Shown: positions 11,571-24,404, numbered from the stretch's first letter. The stretch: 64,000 nucleotides of DNA from Globodera rostochiensis (GCA_018350325.1 JAEVLN010000020.1:403796-467795); one strand, 5' to 3'. Numbers and translations: made by a program. Notes: generated from the sequence alone by a model not told the origin.

Positions 11571-12640
11571 GCATTTTTCAATTTCGACAAACTAAAATAA
11601 TTAAGTATAATTTATAAATATCCTTAATAAAGTATTTAAATTAGACAACTTTATGAATTATGAAAAAGATGTAATAAGTAAATTAAATAAAAATATATGA
11701 GGATCGATTATATAAAATGATGTAAATAAAAAATGGAATTAATTATTACGTAACAATCAAATTATCTAAAATTTATTAACCACTAAAACATATCGAATAA
11801 TTAGTCCAATGATGACTAACCAACTCCGTATGAGCAATACCCGACAAGCGTGTTGGGTTTTCTGACGGCTGTAAATTTTTATCGTTAAACTAAACACTTT
11901 AGTATATAAGCATAGAATTTTTAATTTTGGATAAAATATGACAAAAATTGAACCAAAAATGTAGTAATTATACCTTAAACATTCTGATATACAGAAAATG
12001 AGTCTGACCAGCTCTTAAATAGCTGAGGCAGAACGCTTTTAATAATGATGCAAAATAAATATGAAATTGACAATTTATAAACAAATTAGTCATAGGTAAA
12101 CATTAAAATGATCCCGAATTTCTAATTGATATTTCTGTGAATTTATATGCTCAGAGAATGAGATAAACACTTGAAAATTAATAAATTATTCCAAGTTCAG
12201 TATATCAGTAATAATATAAAAATGAATAAACTTGTCTTCTTAATGTTATTATAAAAAACTTATTTTAAAATTAAAAAGGTATATTTATTGAAGTAAAAAA
12301 GGTATTGAAGATCTAAAAGCATCGCATAATTCAATATCAAATAATCAAGCACTTTATATAAATGCTACATCGTCAATCAAAAAAACAACAAAACTTAAAA
12401 TATTATTTAAAATTGTATAGAGGGGATCTTCACAGGTAGCACTTGACCTGGCCCAACATTAATGGCAGGATTGCGCGAGGCGAATACAATTTTAAATGCT
12501 TAAACTCGATACCTAATTAAAAATAGCAATTCAAAAACAAAAGTATTTTTAAGACATGATAGTTCAAAAAATTATTAATCAAATCATATTTTTCCGAGTC
12601 CACGTATCAAAGTTTGAGTCGTCTTAAAAGCCACCGCAAT

Positions 12641-12894
12641 CAAGTTAAACGTTACATTGATAAATTATTATAACATACAATAAATGTTATTAAAAAATAG
12701 TGGTTTAAATATATATTAAAACATAAACTAAATTATATGCCAGTTTCAGCGAGAATATTATTTTTATTAAGTTGCGGATAAAAATAAGGACACAGTAAAA
12801 CAATAAAAGTTAGTAGATTATAAAATTAATTTGATATATTCAAAATGGTAAGCAAGATATTTCTTACTATCACAAAAAACTAAAATATTAAGTG
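12641..12894. repeat. Family I, copy 1 of a diverged tandem pair
   Basis: This segment aligns with 13159-13544 at an offset of 518 bp at its left edge. Shared words include CAAGTTAAACG, TTAAATATATATTAAAA, GAGAATATTATTTTT and ATTTCTTACTATCACAAAAAA. Copy 2 holds about 130 extra bases in the middle. The islet to the left of copy 1 (12590-12640) does not match the islet to the left of copy 2 (13010-13155), so spacer is conserved while the adjoining islet differs. Confidence 0.82.
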
Positions 12895-13158
12895 AAATAT
12901 TTTAAATCAAAAAACGAATGCCTAAATTAAACTAAAAGTTAAATTAAAATCTTTACCAACCATGAAATTTCATAAACATTCTTTATTTTTATCTACAATA
13001 AAACATAACGAATTTCCCCTAGTTCGAATACATGCCTCAAGAGATGAAAAACTCTCAAATTTTCTAACATCGAAGTCCCAGATAAAGAAGCATCACAAAT
13101 TTACCCAAGGAACAAATTACCATCTCGAGACCCTGCTGACAAAAAAATTCAACCCGGC

Positions 13159-13544
13159 CAAGTTAAACGAAGCATTGATAAATTAATATAAAATATTTAA
13201 ATAAATCTTATTAAAAAACAGACGTTAAATATATATTAAAAACATAAATAAATTATGTGCCTAGTTTCAGCAGAGAATATTATTTTTGTTAAGTTACGGA
13301 TGAAACTCGGACACTGGTAGTTACCTTTTTTGCTCAAACATGATATACCCTTGCTTTAGGCAATTATATTCAAACAATTGTTCGTATAAAGGAAAAAACA
13401 TTTACAACAATGCTAAGCAAAAGTTAATTTAGTTAAAATTCGAGTTAATAAATCAATATAGGTTGGTAAATTCTAAAATTAATTTTTATATTTAAAATCG
13501 TAACCGATATATTTCTTACTATCACAAAAAATAAAATATTAAGT
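13159..13544. repeat. Family I, copy 2 of a diverged tandem pair
   Basis: This is a direct copy of 12641-12894 with an insertion of about 130 bp (roughly 13310-13440) between the shared words AAGTTACGGATG and TTTCTTACTATCACAAAAAA. The insertion contains a GC-richer islet (CACTGGTAGTTACC). The outer parts are well conserved for AT-rich DNA, which argues for descent from one segment rather than chance similarity. Confidence 0.82.
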
Positions 13545-14435
13545 ATGTCGGCTTCTTTCCAAGCTACCTAGTTGGCACATTTAAAGGTTTATGCTTAAAA
13601 ATAATGGCGTAATTAATTTATATTTTTTTGTCAATTAAATTGTGATATAACGCAGCGATTCTATTATTGATTATTTTATTTCACAAACAAGCTATTGTTT
13701 AATTACATAAATTTGTAGATAGTTCATATGCTAAAATATAATTTAAATTAATAAAAAGAACATTCGGTTGGTTACCAGACAAAGAAAAACGTTTAAAATG
13801 ACTTAGTGTTTTTTTTATAGTTTTTTAACGATCCTACAGAGACTTGCTTCTAATTAAATTAATTAAATTAGTAATTTACTTTGTTTTAGAAGAAGAGCTA
13901 AAAGATTACAAAAGAATATCAACAACCATTGTGGCGTCTATCACCTTTTTTTCAAACGAAGAATGTGCGTCTCTTTAAGGCATAATAAAGCAAAAGTCAA
14001 AATGATAAAAGGCAAAAAAATTGAAATAAACATTTAAATAAAAACTAATATTGGATTTGACAGCTATTGTTATATCAAACACACGTATTTAAGGCAACAT
14101 CGAGAACGCATTTTAATTTAAAAATTAGTTTCTTAATTGAAGTGAATAAATTTTTCATTGACAAATAAACATCTAATCCTTGAAAAATTGGCAAGCTAAT
14201 ACATTTAAAAAATTCTTTGTCTTAATAAAAAAACCAATGAGGATAAAATGCAATTTTGCAAATACCGCAAAAAATAATAAATTACAAAAGAACACAAAAT
14301 AAATTAAAATGAGAAATAAAATAAATCTAAAACTTTAACAAAAACGTAAAATTTAAATATTTTGACTGAAATTTATGGAAATAACAAACAAAATGACCTA
14401 AAAGCATATGAGCATGACCCAGTTCTGTTCTTGTC

Positions 14436-14580
14436 AACGAAGAATGAAGACCGTGAGATGGCAGAAATGCATGATTATGATCAATTTCTATAAACCATAG
14501 AAGATTTTGTATTCCATCTTACGCCATTGACAGGTGTTCTGCGAAGGAAGAATGAAGACCGATTGAAGAAATGATGCATG
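14436..14580. repeat. Internal direct repeat with GAAGAATGAAGACCG
   Basis: The word GAAGAATGAAGACCG occurs near 14439 and again, preceded by GCGAAG, near 14547. Both are followed within about 25 bases by ATGCATGA. The intervening 14479-14508 segment (GATCAATTTCTATAAACCAT) has a diverged direct copy at 15822-15850. Unlike most modules, that second copy is also found on the plus strand of a block of A-rich skew. No function is suggested. Confidence 0.6.
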
Positions 14581-14690
14581 ACTATATTTTCCGTTGGCGC
14601 CTTGATATTCGAATCCATTAAGTGAACATATCATCAAACAGAGATTTATCAGCTTCTAGCCCGTTTAAATGGTTCACAATTTGATGCAGC

Positions 14691-15730
14691 TTTTTTTAAT
14701 GAATTCATTCGTGAACAAACATGCTAAAATATAATGTGATTATTTATTATTTTCTGTGAAATTTATTACTTTATCTGGGAAGAAATGGGGCATGCAGTGC
14801 TAGTCTGGCTGTGCAAATGGGTTTTTTACAAACTTTTTGCAACCTGTACATAAGGCAATTTAATAGTTTAAAAGCATTTACATCTTTTTAACATCTGCTT
14901 CTATTTTATTATGCAGCACAGCGTTTTATAAATTTAATTAATGTTTTTTGTTATTATTAAATTAAGTGTAATTATAATAAATTGTATTGAATGGCGTTTT
15001 TGGTAAGGTGTCACCGCGCTTGGAGGCTATTTACATCAGCAATTAATTTCTTATATTATTTTATTTTAATTTTATAGACATTCTTCGTTCTTTGCGCAAA
15101 TAGATTATATAATGGATAAATGTGATTTTGCAATGGGGCAAGTCAACAATTCTTTGTATTTTATTAGGGATGGTTTAATTTGTAAATTTTCATGTTTTTA
15201 TTTATTATATAACTTTTAAAATACTAGTATTATAATGTTTAGTTTCCTTTAATTCTAGTTTTATAGAATTACAGACAGTCACATCAGCCATTTCGATGCC
15301 TCTGCCGTACCTTGGCACGAATAGTGTGATGATGCCGGCATTTTACACATTTATTATTTGCAGAATTAAATAGTAAACGCGATTCAAATTTTAAAACACT
15401 TCTTTTTTCCCACATGCCTTATTATATTTAAACATAAGGTGTAAGTTCCCCAATCCCTTTTTTTTAAATTGACATTACATTTTTTTTAGATTTTGCCTTA
15501 TATCAATTTATTTATATTTTAAATGCTTTACCTAATTGTATTTTATATTAAATTTATTGAAACTTCAGTAATATTTTCCTTTTTAAATATTTACTTTATT
15601 TTTCGAAGTTTTCTAATTTTACAAAATACTTTATATAGGTAGTACTCAATATAATGCATTTTTATCCATGTAAATATGCCCAGTTTCATGTATACAACTG
15701 CAAATGTTTATCTGAGGGTTAAAACATATA
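14691..15730. other. T-rich block, no secure gene
   Basis: The top strand is T-rich. Islets lie at about 14780-14860, 14995-15040, 15265-15350 and 15660-15740. Two carry modest open frames on the plus strand: one ending at about 14855 (FCEIYYFIWEEMGHAVLVWL and onwards) and one at 15236-15373 listed separately. No protein family is recognised. Confidence 0.6.
15236..15373 (+). other. Open islet without a start codon at its head, unrecognised
   Basis: A plus-strand frame of 45 codons runs between stops. It includes the stretch LQTVTSAISMPLPYLGTNSV followed by MMPAFYTFIIC. The sequence before the islet (GAATTACAG) could serve as a splice acceptor at about 15273. It reads like a protein fragment, but GC-richer DNA of this length is frequently open by chance and I recognise no homologue. 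Reported only so that it can be searched. Confidence 0.15.
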
Positions 15731-17390
15731 TGTGCGCGGGTACTATAACCAAATTAACAAAAAAAAATAACGCTAAATAAATAATAATAATTTAACTGAT
15801 TTAAATAATCAACGTTTTATTGATCAATTTCCATAAACCAATGAAGTATTATGGAAACTTTGACCCTAAAACATAATTCAAAATATCTATATAAAATAAT
15901 AAAAATAAAAAGTGAATAATAAAGTTAACTTTCTGGATACAAATAAGCTGACATAACGTAAATTAGCTAAATGTAAAACTAAGCCGGGAATTAATAGCAA
16001 TAAAGGAATAAATCCTTAAAATTCAATAATTAAAATATAAAAAACAGCCAAAACAATCATTTAAATAAAAAAGCAGTAACTTCTTTAATGAAAGATTCTA
16101 ACAAAATTTTTTGATACACTTTTTAGCAAAATACGATAATAATTAAAAGCGTAAAAATAAGCTCTAAACAAAAAAAGTTTTAAAAAAAGTAATATTTTTA
16201 TGTCAAGTTAAAGAGAAAAGATTTTCATAAAATTTTCAATGGCAAAAGAATAGTTTTAAAATTGCTTAAAAACAAGAAAAATCAAAATTATTCAAAACTT
16301 CAAACAAAGAACAATATTAACCACAAAATTTAAGTAAATATTATTTTTTAATCTAAAATTTGAAAATGACCCGACAACAAAAATTGCGGCTCGAGTTCGC
16401 GCACTACCAAGAGAGAATTTGATGAGTCGCACGAGGCGCCGGAGAAGCCCAGAATTTGTTACCACGAACTTTGCCATTGCCTAACCATCTGGTTCCAAAG
16501 AAAAGGTGGACGATTATGCGACGTATAATTTTTTTTTATGTGCCATGATGCTCTATGATAAAAGAAAAAATAAACTTTCTCAAAAATTAATAAATAAAAC
16601 AAAGTAAATTGAAATAAAAATAGAATGAAATTACAAATGCGCAAAAAGATTCGCACAAAAACGTATTTTAAAAATTATAAAATTAATTATTTATAAAATA
16701 CTAAAAATAAATTAATAAATTCTTTATCCTCCACTTCGAAGGACACAGGATTGCATGTCGGGGGTCGGTGCTGAACCACTAAAAATTTTAAAACGCAGTT
16801 CAAATAATAGATAATTTATATTAATGGTTTAAAGATTTATGGTATAAATATTGTTGAATTGTAATTAAAAATAAAAGGTTATAATGACAAAAAAACTTAA
16901 AACGTCTGAAACCGTAAAAATATATTTAATGTCTCAAAACGAATTGTCATGCAGAAACTCGGGAAAGGTAGGAAGAATACGAGCAAACAAACATTGCTAA
17001 AATTTGTTATAATATATAAAGTCAATTTTGAAAATACAGCGAGTTAAATTAAGTAACATTTTTAAACACCCAATTGAAAATGAATTTCTCTAAAAATTAA
17101 ATGCATCTTGAAGGTCACAAAGAGAATTAAAAATATTTATTTAATTCAGTAGAATAAAACTAAAGTCCGAGTGAATAAAAAGATCAAAATAAATTTTAAA
17201 AATTAATTGGCAACAAAAATACGATTTATAAGAAATTTTAAATATTTTAATTTATTCATATGACGTCTGTCGTCGCTACCCTCAAACAAGTTTGAACCCC
17301 AGACGCGCATAATTCATGCAGAAAGCCAAAAAGCGGGCCAAATACCTTATTTATAAAGTCAAAATTGTGACCAACTTTCGGAAAAAATAT
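15731..17390. other. A-rich block, no gene seen
   Basis: The top strand is A-rich. GC-richer islets lie at about 16385-16520, 16735-16775, 16950-16985 and 17270-17345. The 16385-16520 islet is the longest, with CGAGGCGCCGGAGAAGCCC near 16431, and is not recognised. At 17286-17300 the minus strand reads CTGGGGTTCAAACTTG, which resembles a Pol III B box, but no A box lies upstream. Confidence 0.6.
15822..15850. repeat. Short copy of the 14479-14508 segment
   Basis: GATCAATTTCCATAAACCAA is shared with 14479-14508 with two or three differences, followed by GAAG. The match is only about 30 bp, so it could be a remnant of a longer module. It lies just inside the next A-rich block. Confidence 0.5.
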
Positions 17391-17526
17391 GTCATGTTTA
17401 TTCAGAAGATGTTTTAATTTAACATCTTATCTTATTCATATTAAATTTAAATTCCAAATAAATTCACCGCATAATGTTATGTTTTTTAAAAATTGATGTA
17501 ATGTTTTTTATTTTGATATTCTTGTT

Positions 17527-17667
17527 ATGGCGACGGTGAACGTTGTGCCATGTCTCGCAGATCGACTTTTAGGAAGCACGCTAAACACTTTAACTTATCT
17601 TTCAACGAATATTAGTTATTTCCTTTTTCGTATTATTTCATCAAAAAGGCGTATCAATTATATTTAA
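17527..17667 (+). other. Small ATG-initiated open frame, unrecognised
   Basis: A 46-codon frame starts at the ATG at 17527, inside a GC-richer islet, and reads MATVNVVPCLADRLLGSTLN followed by a hydroxyl- and aromatic-rich tail ending at TAA. There is no known motif. The last dozen bases overlap the start of family A copy 1. The length is within chance for this composition, so I do not call it a gene. Confidence 0.12.
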
Positions 17668-17932
17668 AATTTATAATATTTCATTTTTATTCATTGTTTC
17701 TATACAATTTAAACTCTTGCGTGCATCCAGTTGCCGTAACGTACGTGGGTTTTCTTGTTTTTGAGAGACACAAAAGCCAAGATGAGAGCAGAACCTTGTT
17801 CATCATTGTTCTTCTCCAGGCGGGTTGCATGTATAATTTGTCAAATTTTCAATCCGTGGGCTATTATTTATTGCTCTCATTAAAACTGTTTTAAAGAATT
17901 GGTCACGATTCGTTAAGCTTAGAAAAATTATT
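17654..17932 (+). repeat. Family A repeat, copy 1
   Basis: This is one of four diverged copies. The others are 32341-32735 (inverted), 48766-48995 and 49805-50070. Shared words in order are TATTTCATTTTTATTCATTG, ACAATTTAAACTC, CATCCAGTTGCC, GGGTTGCATGTA, TTATTTATTG and ATTCGTTAAGCTTAG. The copies differ by indels that are not multiples of three in the central islet, so protein coding is unlikely. It lies in a T-rich block on the plus strand. No terminal inverted repeats or target duplications are visible. Confidence 0.85.
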
Positions 17933-18710
17933 TTAATTAATAGATATATAGTTATTTTAAATTTTATTTATTTTATGAAATATTTATAGCAAATATTTTT
18001 TAATAAATAAATTGTTTTGTTAAAGATCAAAAATTGGATTGATTAACTGTAAACACGACGCCCAGCTTAAAATTCATGTGCCTCTAGCACGAGATAATAT
18101 ATTTGTTATCCTCATTTATTAGTATGCTTTGAATTTTTGCATTTTAATTGCAATTATTATTTGTATATTTTTTTTCAAAGACCACGGGGCGAGCCAGCTG
18201 TTTGTTTTTTATCCGGATATTCTTATAAATTGCTGTTATTTTTCATATTACAATTTTATTTAATAAAGTCGTTATATCTAATTTAATTTATTTCTTTATT
18301 GTTTTTTAATAATTATTTGGTATCACAAATAATTAATTAAAAAATTCTATTGTAATACTGATTTGTTTTGTAAGCAATTGATTGAATTGGATCATTAACC
18401 TTAATCAGTTTTTTAGATATATATTTTTTGGTATAATCTTTGAGATTTTAGATTAAATGAAAATAAAGTAATGCAAAACTTCTTTATTTTATTTGTTGAA
18501 GATTTATTCTTGATTACTCGCGTTCAACAATTGGGCAATTCTTGAGCTAAAGGCATACGGCAAGACGCATTATTTTTTATTTGTATTTTATAAACGCATA
18601 AGCGCGTCATTATTAGAATTAAATTTACTTGGGCATTAACGCAGTTAAAGAGATTCTAATTTCTTTTTTATTTTATTTGTGACAATTAATTTTAAAGTTT
18701 TTTGCGCAGT

Positions 18711-20335
18711 TCCCGAGCAGGAAAACTAATGGAATGGATGCAACGGTCAAAATTTACAAAAATCTTTCATTAAAATACAAACACTCTCGTGCCTTTAAAA
18801 TTCAAACTTATTTTTTTTGGAAAACAAAATAGTGCAATTAATAAAAGCGAAAATGTACTAAACAATTCATAAATACTTATTAAAATTAATACAAAAATAA
18901 TTTAAAGACTTAAAGTTTATTTAGGGCACATAAACTGACGAACTCTTCTAAAAACGAGAATAAACGATCAAAATAAATATAAAAATGTTTCAGTATAAAA
19001 ACGATTAATTGCATTTTTTCGAATGAAAAAAATAATTTATGGAAATATATGATAGGAAAACCATTCATCTACCAGCCTTATCCGCTGAGAGACAAGGCAA
19101 CGGGTTGTCTTAATAAATCTCGAACTGCAGACCACGAATCCGGGCATGCGTGTTTATAATAAAAAATATTTAAATACATAAAAGTCAAGGAATGAATGAA
19201 TAAACCTTGTTATAAAATAAAAAAACACAACGAACAAAAAAAATCTATAAAATCTCATGAAAAATAAAATTTATATTAACTTATAATAATCTGTAAAAAT
19301 ATGTCAACATTCAGATAATGGAATTTGACCATGAATTTGATTAAAAATAAAAATACGAATCTGCTTATTTCTATTTTATTTATTTGAATTTTTTAGAATG
19401 ATACCATCTCCATTAAAGTTAACCTAGTGGAGTTACAAAAAAAATGAACTAAATGCGTATAGAAATCTTTTGAGCACATAAATAAAAACAATAAAACAAA
19501 CAACGAGGTTTGATATAAATTAAAATAAGGAAACATCAACTAAATCTTTAAAGAGATAAAAATTATGCGCCTTACCATAAATGGACTTTTTACAAACAAA
19601 CTAAAATTTCAACACGTATCTGCAAAATTTCTGACTAAATCTACTGCCGCCGCATCACTTAACTAGGTATTATAGCAGCCGCTCTTTCTCCGTTTGGGCT
19701 TCGACCCGCCGATGAATGAAGAAAAGAATCATATTAATTTTTTGTAAAATTTAAGATATTGAAATAAAAATTATTTAAAGTTTCCAAAAACAGATGATCG
19801 GCCTAAATAAAATAATTAAAGTACAAAAATTCATAAAATCAGATTAGAGAATTCAATAAAAAGTCAAATAATATTTACAACATCAAAATAAAAATTAGTA
19901 ACATATGCACTAGAATTTTGTCAAAATGTTGCAAATTTTTACATTTCACACAAAATTAAGAAAAAAAGAAATCACATGTTCGAGATAACTCGCGATGCAA
20001 TCAACTTACTCGGAGCCGGTGTCGCTAACCTTCAGACAATTATTAATAAGCAATTAATAAAGGCAAATTTGAAAAAAAGATTTAATAAATTAAAAATATG
20101 TCAATGATAATAAAACGGCTTAACACAAAATATTTTAAAATAAATCACGATTTAATTAACCAAAAAAGCTCCTTATCATAAGATTTAAGTGTTCATCGCC
20201 AGCACAGTCTAAACAAATTCATCGATTTTTTTAGGAGGAGGGGGGGGGGGGGAAGACAGTTTTCCACGAAAAAACCAACACGAAAAGCACCCCTAAAGAT
20301 CGAGGTATCCCGCCAGGGGAAAATTATAAAAATTA
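18711..20335. other. A-rich block ending at a G13 run
   Basis: The top strand is A-rich. Islets lie at about 18940-18970, 19065-19150, 19640-19715 and 19980-20040. The block ends in a probable hAT core fragment around 20230-20320. No gene was recognised. Confidence 0.6.
20225..20325. repeat. Fragment of hAT-like core with G13 run
   Basis: A run of 13 G occupies 20240-20252. It is followed about 40 bases on by AAGCACCCCTAAAGATCG, which matches the CACCCCTAAAATCG word of element 2 (near 9691). Neither arms nor terminal inverted repeats remain. The strand skew of the top strand flips from A-rich to T-rich right after this fragment. Confidence 0.55.
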
Positions 20336-20636
20336 ATTATATGCTTGAAGATTTTGAAAGGGTATTTGGATATTCTTATACAAATCATTTTTTAGTAAAT
20401 ATGTGGCTTTTTTATATTATTTATATATAAAGATAATTTATTATTTTTTTCTAAAGTTACGTTTCTTGGCTACCAAAAAATCATTTTTCTTAAAAGCTGC
20501 AAATGATTAGTCCTTATGCTAACTAGCTGATATTTATTGTAAAAACATAGGCATTCACTTTAGTTGAATGTTTTTTAATTGTAAATTTTAAATTATAAAT
20601 AAAATTTTTTATTATAAATGATTTATATTGATTCAG

Positions 20637-20690
20637 CATTAATTCAACTTATTAAAGTTTTCGTAATTTACTTTGCCAATAAAATTATAA
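20637..20690 (+). repeat. Family H repeat, copy 1
   Basis: About 50 bp, CATTAATTCAACTTATTAAA and onwards through ACTTTGCCAATA, match the reverse complement of 29970-30025 with few differences. Copy 1 is on the plus strand of a T-rich block. Copy 2 is inverted at the very end of an A-rich block. Confidence 0.75.
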
Positions 20691-21164
20691 ATACAAATGT
20701 TTAATATTTTCAAATTGTGGTTAATTTTATTTATCTTGACTTGCATTTGTATATTTCTGTTTCTTAATTTTGTTTTTCGTAATTTATCCGGACTGCATAG
20801 CAGCTCCCCGGACAGCGTAACAGCGACTAAGTTATATCTAAAAATGTAATAATTAAACTCATGCTTTTATTATTTGAACTTTATTGTTTTGAAAAAAATG
20901 CTTGAAGAATTAACATTTTCATAAAAATAAGGGGAAAAATCGCGGCACTGAAATGGCGCAGCGCTCGAGTGGCTGGCGCGGAGATGGCCAGCTGGCGATG
21001 AATTGGCCTGACAGTTAAAATTCCGGAACTTTTTTCTCAATTTGTTCAACTTTCCAAAAATACTAAAATAATATGCGAAAAGGCTTTAAACCTACTTATC
21101 AGACGTTAAAAGATGAAAAAATTAAGTATTAAGCAAAATAGTGAACTAAAAGTGCTATTTTTCG

Positions 21165-21294
21165 ATGCATATTTCGGCATTTTTGGTGCTTATTTCGGCA
21201 TTTTTGGCATATTTTGGTGCATATTTTGGCCTTTTTTTGGTGCATATATATGCGCATATTTGGCCATTTTTGGTGCATATCGGTCCGATCCCTA
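21165..21294. mobile_element. Truncated hAT-like element, TGCATATTTTGG arm
   Basis: The segment repeats words such as GCATATTTCGGCATTTTTGG and TGGTGCATATTTTGG, then ends in GGTCCGATCCCTA at 21282-21294. Read from the other strand the end is TAGGGATCGGACC, a plausible hAT terminus. No matching left end or core lies upstream, so only one arm is present and a target-site duplication cannot be tested. A related arm word, AATATGCACAT, occurs near 36.6 kb. Confidence 0.6.
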
Positions 21295-22310
21295 ATTATT
21301 ATACAATTTGATTTATAATTTTATTGTTAACGACATTCCATTCCAAACTACACCTCAACTTAAAAAAATTACATTCAACTCCTTTAATTATCTTTAAGAA
21401 ATATTAAGAAATAATGATTTCTTCTTTTTTTAAAACTGGCTTTTTATGAAAGTGTTTTGATGTTTATCACAAATTTGACAAGATTTTAGCCATATGCCAT
21501 CACACTTTAACAACTATTATTTTTGGCCGTCTTTTACGTTAAAAATGCTATCTTAATTTGAATTTTTTAAATCATTTTTATGTGCTTTAATGTCGGAATT
21601 TATCTCCATTTACGCAATGGTCGTTAAGATACATATGGATTATTTTTTAGTGTTATGTGTAACATAAATTATTTTTCTCAATTGTTATATGATTCAAATT
21701 AATGTATTCATTCAACCTCTTTTGCTTTAAATTTTTTATGCATATTATTTAATTCACATTTGCTGTTGCAGACAAATTTGTATCTCGGGTGTATGAAAGT
21801 TTGTATACATAATCTTAAAAATATTCGCTAATTCACATAGACTGAATATTTCTTAGAAAATAAAATTATTACACTTTTTATTTTTACATGATTCCTATAC
21901 CGCAATAATTATTTAAGCTCTGTTTTTGAAATTTATTCATATTTGCCGAAACTTTTGTTTCTATAATTAGGCTGATTTCTTTATATTAATATTTTGCGTC
22001 TTTTTCATACCTAATTTTTTTATATCGGCAATGTTCGTCGAAATTATTTATGTTATTCATTTTTAGGTTTTTTTTAATATTGATTTTGTGGCAAAAATTA
22101 CAATTTTTTGGCTGATTGAATTAAACTATAAATAAAAAATTAAACAACTATGATATAATAAACAAAGACTAAATAAATATTATTACAATAATTTGACAAA
22201 TTGTTGGATCCAATAAAATTTGCTAATGAAAAAATATTTTTTTTGGATTTTTTAGTTTTAAATTTATTGTTTATAATTTAAATAAACAATTTTTTTTAGT
22301 TTTAATAATA

Positions 22311-22720
22311 TCTATAGATGATTTGTTTGAAGGATAATAAATAAATTAAAAAATAAAAGATTGAACAATGATTAATATTAGTTTATTAAAATAAAATAAA
22401 TTTAGAGCCAATAAAAAATATGAAAAACTTTAAGAACACCAAAGTCAAAATAAAATCATAATTTTTTTGTTCAAATAATAATAATACATTTAAAAAAGTT
22501 ACAAAAACTCAATTGCTTTTAATTAATTAAGAAAGTTAAAATCATGATTGCAAATGGCGTTTTTAAATTTATAGACAACGTAAAATTTCATTTTGTTTAT
22601 AAACGCATTAAAAGATGCAACAACTAGCTTACGGTAATATTCAAAATGAAAGCTTTTTTTTTATGTAATTACATTTCAAAGCGTGATTAGACCAAAAGAA
22701 AGTGCATTCGCTTTAACGCC
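22311..22720. other. Short A-leaning stretch, no gene
   Basis: The composition leans to A on the top strand but is mixed. Only a weak islet at about 22545-22635 (TTGCAAATGGCG, and ACAACTAGCTTACGG) breaks the spacer. Nothing is recognised. Confidence 0.5.
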
Positions 22721-24404
22721 ATTAGAATTTATTAAAATTTGTTGTTTATTATCCCATATTTCCGTTATTTTAATAAAAAATTCATCAGTTTTTTTTTAGT
22801 TAGAATTTTTCATTTTAATTTTATCTTTTTGCGGAGTTAAACCATGTTACAATTGAATTTGGGAATAATAATTTCACTTTTTGATTAATTGAAAATATTA
22901 ATTTTTCATTTGAATTTTACAATAATCTTTATAACTAATTTATTTAATATCATTGAATTTTATATAAAAGCTTTTAATAAAACTGATTTAAATTTTCCCC
23001 GGTGGACCTCTCTCAGCAATTTTTCGTGCATATATTTGAGGTCTCATTTATTTGAAATGAACTTTTCAGTACCAATCCGATTTTAAGCAAAATTTGTTTA
23101 TTTCTATGAAAGAAATAAGAAACATTATTGTACTAATATTAGCAACAAATATTTTTTTATTATTCTTACCACTTTTAATATAATTTGTCTGTTTTTCTTT
23201 GTGCCTTAGTTTTTGTTTTCTTCATTTATGTTTATTGCATATTTCAAAATAAGAATACAGTTACTAGATATTTCGAATAAATATTTAAATATGAAAGCCT
23301 TTGGTAAAAAACATTAATTATTTAAAATGTAATGATTTAATTTTTTCATTTTTCATCCACACTCAACCAGCAGACTTGTGCGATAGTTTTTCCCTTATCG
23401 GAGTTTTCATTCTCATTTTATTCCATTATATTTCTTTTGTTTTTTTTATTAAAAAATTAGTTTATTTCATTTTGAATATTATTTAGTTGCTTTTACATAA
23501 ATTTATAAGTTCGACTAGGCTCCTTCAGATTGATTGTCTATGCCAGGTTTAAAATTTGATTTATTTACTAGCACTATGCATAAAAAATTGCATACAATCT
23601 ATCGACAGCGACTTTCAAAACATCAGCATGTGCACGCGCGATCGTTTCTCGTCAACTATGTTGAAGTTTTTTTATTTTTTAGCAATTGAGCAATTTTTAT
23701 TATCAATATTTGTTGAGTATTTTATGAATATTATTTGGTTTGTTTTTACATAAATTAATAGTTCGACTCACAAATCCATTATTTGTCATTTTTTTTATTT
23801 CTTTTAATATTGCTTAATTATTATACGTCTTATTGCTGTAAACTTTGGTGTCCATCCAGTGTGAAAAGTAATTGGTGTGCTGCCAACCAAAGCAGTGATT
23901 ATTAATTTTTGTTTTATCTGTTTTTTTTATAATTGAAATATTATTTAAGACTTACACGCTTTACACACAACAATAATAAATTAAAATAAAGTTTTAAGTT
24001 GAAGGCATTAAAAAACTGACAATTTTGTTTTTCTTTTGTGGTTTTTAATCATTATTTTTTGCTTGATGTTTTGCTCGCTGAACGAAAACAACTTCAATTT
24101 AAAAATATTATTTTTTAAAGTTTTTGAAGAGTCTGTGCCATTTTTTATTCAATTATTCTTGTAAAATATCTTAAATTTAAGTTTATATTTGTTTTATTAT
24201 TCGTTTTTAAATGTAGCAGCAAAATCATTTTGTTCTTTAATTACTTCTAGTTTATTATTGATTTTTTTTAATTGCGTTAAGAAAGTGTTAGATTTGTTTA
24301 TAATAAATATCATGGGCTCTTCGACTATGCTGGTTTGTAGCGCAAGGAGATCAAATATTTTAGCACAAATTATGTTTTTAAAATTTATTAATATATCGAT
24401 CACT

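Larger units (their letters stand above)
11571..14690. other. A-rich block with tandem duplication
   Basis: The top strand turns A-rich near 11580 and stays so to about 14690. Islets lie at about 11810-11880, 12420-12490, 12590-12660, 13010-13160, 13300-13370, 13540-13590, 13920-13980 and 14410-14640. The segments 12641-12894 and 13159-13544 are diverged direct copies (family I). The islet cluster at 14410-14640 has its own internal repeat. No gene was recognised. Confidence 0.65.
17391..18710. other. T-rich block containing family A copy 1
   Basis: T-rich top strand with islets at about 17525-17580, 17710-17920, 18050-18100, 18180-18220, 18525-18570 and 18700-18745. The second is family A copy 1. 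The rest are unique in this window. No gene was recognised. Confidence 0.6.
20336..22310. other. T-rich block with family H and a hAT-like remnant
   Basis: T-rich top strand. Islets lie at about 20780-20830 and 20935-21030. The second, GC-rich and containing GCGCAGCGCTCGAGTGGC, is unrecognised. Family H lies at 20637-20690. A truncated transposon arm ends at 21294. From about 21300 to 22310 there are few islets, and I see nothing beyond low-complexity spacer. Confidence 0.6.

Noticed and set aside
17280..17345. B-box-like GGGGTTCAAAC on the minus strand
   Set aside because: No A box at tRNA distance and no element context.
17694..17894. Open frame of 66 codons within family A copy 1
   Set aside because: The other family A copies have frame-breaking indels in the same stretch, so the frame is not conserved.
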